Positions 63,052 to 64,000 of a stretch of DNA of 64,000 bases are shown here, in pieces. Position 1 is the first letter of the stretch. Each line of letters opens with the position of its first letter. The position numbers and the translations under genes are program-made. Below the pieces are notes generated by a model. It was not told the origin of the DNA. It worked only from the letters and a program-made list of their open reading frames with translations, and did no database searches. This DNA comes from Pasteurella sp049941595 (GTDB taxonomy: Bacteria; Pseudomonadota; Gammaproteobacteria; Enterobacterales; Pasteurellaceae), in assembly GCA_049941595.1 (NCBI GenBank), contig JBNFNA010000003.1, positions 248,001 through 312,000 of the forward strand, written 5' to 3'.

Positions 63052-64000
63052 TTAGTGGTGAGTCCACTCGATAGTATTCAAATCAATCCCCTCTTTAAAC
63101 ATATCCCAAAGTGGAGAAAGCTCACGCAATTTGTTTACTGCATTTTTTACTAATTCAATAGTGTAATCAATTTCTTCTTCAGTGGTGTAACGGCCTAAAG
63201 TGAAACGAATTGAGCTGTGCGCTAATTCATCATTTAAACCTAATGCACGTAATACGTAAGATGGTTCTAAACTTGCAGAAGTACAAGCTGAGCCTGAAGA
63301 AACTGCGATATCACGTAAAGACATCATTAATGATTCACCTTCAACATAGTTGAAACTGATGTTTAAGTTGCTGTCTAAACGGTGTTCCATTGAACCATTG
63401 ACATAGGTTTCTTCGATATCTTTCAAGCCATTGTATAAACGGTCGCGTAATGCTTTTAAGCGTGGCATTTCAGTTGCCATTTCTTCTTTACAAATACGGT
63501 ACGCTTCGCCCATACCCACAATTTGGTGAACAGGTAGTGTACCTGAACGCATACCACGCTCGTGGCCACCACCGTGGATAATCGCTTCTAAACGTACACG
63601 TGGTTTACGACTTACGTATAATGCACCGATACCTTTTGGCCCGTAAAGTTTATGGCTAGACATAGACATTAAGTCCACTTTTAATTCAGCCAAGTTGATT
63701 GGTAATTTACCCACACTTTGCGTTGCATCAACGTGGAATAAAATTTTGCGCTCACGGCATAATTCACCGATTGCTGCGATATCTTGGATCACGCCGATTT
63801 CGTTATTTACGTGCATAATTGACACTAAAATGGTGTCATCACGCATTGCATTTTTTAATTCTTCTAAATCAATTAAACCGTCTGCTTTTGGATTTAAATA
63901 GGTGACTTCGAAACCTTCACGCTCAAGCTGGCGGCAAGTATCTAATACGGCTTTGTGTTCAGTTTTACAAGTGATAATGTGTTTACCTCTGCTTTGGTAG
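63052..64000 (-). CDS. iscS: Cysteine desulfurase IscS (partial, N-terminus beyond window)
   Basis: PLP enzyme that takes sulfur from cysteine for clusters and tRNA thiolation. 316 codons are visible, about 80 percent of the family's 404. HIITCKTEHKAVLDTC at the right edge, HVDATQSVGKLPI, PLP lysine in MSSHKLYGPKG and the active-site Cys in SSGSACTSASLEPSY are intact, ending IEWTHH as in IscS. It would head the isc operon or follow iscR, which is not in the window. Confidence 0.97.
   Translation of the reverse strand, partial: YQSRGKHIITCKTEHKAVLDTCRQLEREGFEVTYLNPKADGLIDLEELKNAMRDDTILVSIMHVNNEIGVIQDIAAIGELCRERKILFHVDATQSVGKLPINLAELKVDLMSMSSHKLYGPKGIGALYVSRKPRVRLEAIIHGGGHERGMRSGTLPVHQIVGMGEAYRICKEEMATEMPRLKALRDRLYNGLKDIEETYVNGSMEHRLDSNLNISFNYVEGESLMMSLRDIAVSSGSACTSASLEPSYVLRALGLNDELAHSSIRFTLGRYTTEEEIDYTIELVKNAVNKLRELSPLWDMFKEGIDLNTIEWTHH

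Noticed and set aside
62911..63153. Plus-strand open frame of 80 codons across the iscS-iscU gap
   Set aside because: Half of it is antisense to the iscS 3' end; no ribosome site or family resemblance.

Overview
The window looks like chromosome of a Pasteurellaceae bacterium of the Haemophilus type. DNA is AT-rich. About 46 copies of the 9-base Haemophilus-type uptake signal AAGTGCGGT, counted by eye on both strands, are scattered through it. Almost every protein reads as a close relative of an H. influenzae protein, but with enough differences that I would not call it H. influenzae itself; a relative such as H. parainfluenzae or H. haemolyticus is a guess. No rRNA, tRNA, CRISPR array, intact prophage or insertion sequence was seen.

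Layout. 1-14.4 kb: the division and cell-wall (dcw) cluster, all on the minus strand, in the order mraZ-rsmH-ftsL-ftsI-murE-murF-mraY-murD-ftsW-murG-murC-ddlB-ftsQ (ftsQ cut by the left edge). A promoter with three MraZ boxes at 10-base spacing precedes mraZ. 14.6-23.2 kb: a CstA-family carrier, a small zinc-ribbon protein, the artPIQM arginine importer behind an ARG box, gmhA, hpt, a strong candidate Fur-controlled small RNA, tldE/pmbA and darP. 23.2-27.7 kb: hflKC, a phosphopantetheinyl transferase and the decayed remains of an RTX calcium-binding protein. 27.7-33.5 kb: obgE, two tandem EamA carriers, rpmA-rplU, ispB and queH.

33.5-44.4 kb: a broken FtsZ-like mini-gene with an operator-like upstream region, argD behind a perfect ARG box core, tldD, rng, putP-cmoB, fabB and mnmC. 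44.4-53.3 kb: a TbpA/LbpA-like TonB receptor behind a Fur box, tcyP, grpE, nadK, SOS-controlled recN and ompW with an FNR-type promoter. 53.5-64 kb: yciC-yciB-yciA-yciI, slt-trpR-mtgA, and the iron-sulfur cluster operon iscS(partial)-iscU-iscA-hscB-hscA-fdx on the minus strand.

Most of this is housekeeping. The genes join into peptidoglycan synthesis and division (dcw, mtgA, slt), iron handling (Isc, TonB receptor, candidate sRNA), arginine homeostasis (artPIQM, argD) and translation upkeep (rplU, rpmA, obgE, darP, cmoB, mnmC, queH). Items most worth a second look are the Fur-boxed sRNA at 20934-21067, the FtsZ-like remnant and operator array at 33479-33923, the RTX pseudogene at 26645-27635, the orphan TbpA-like receptor, and a 28-base element shared upstream of hflK and rng.
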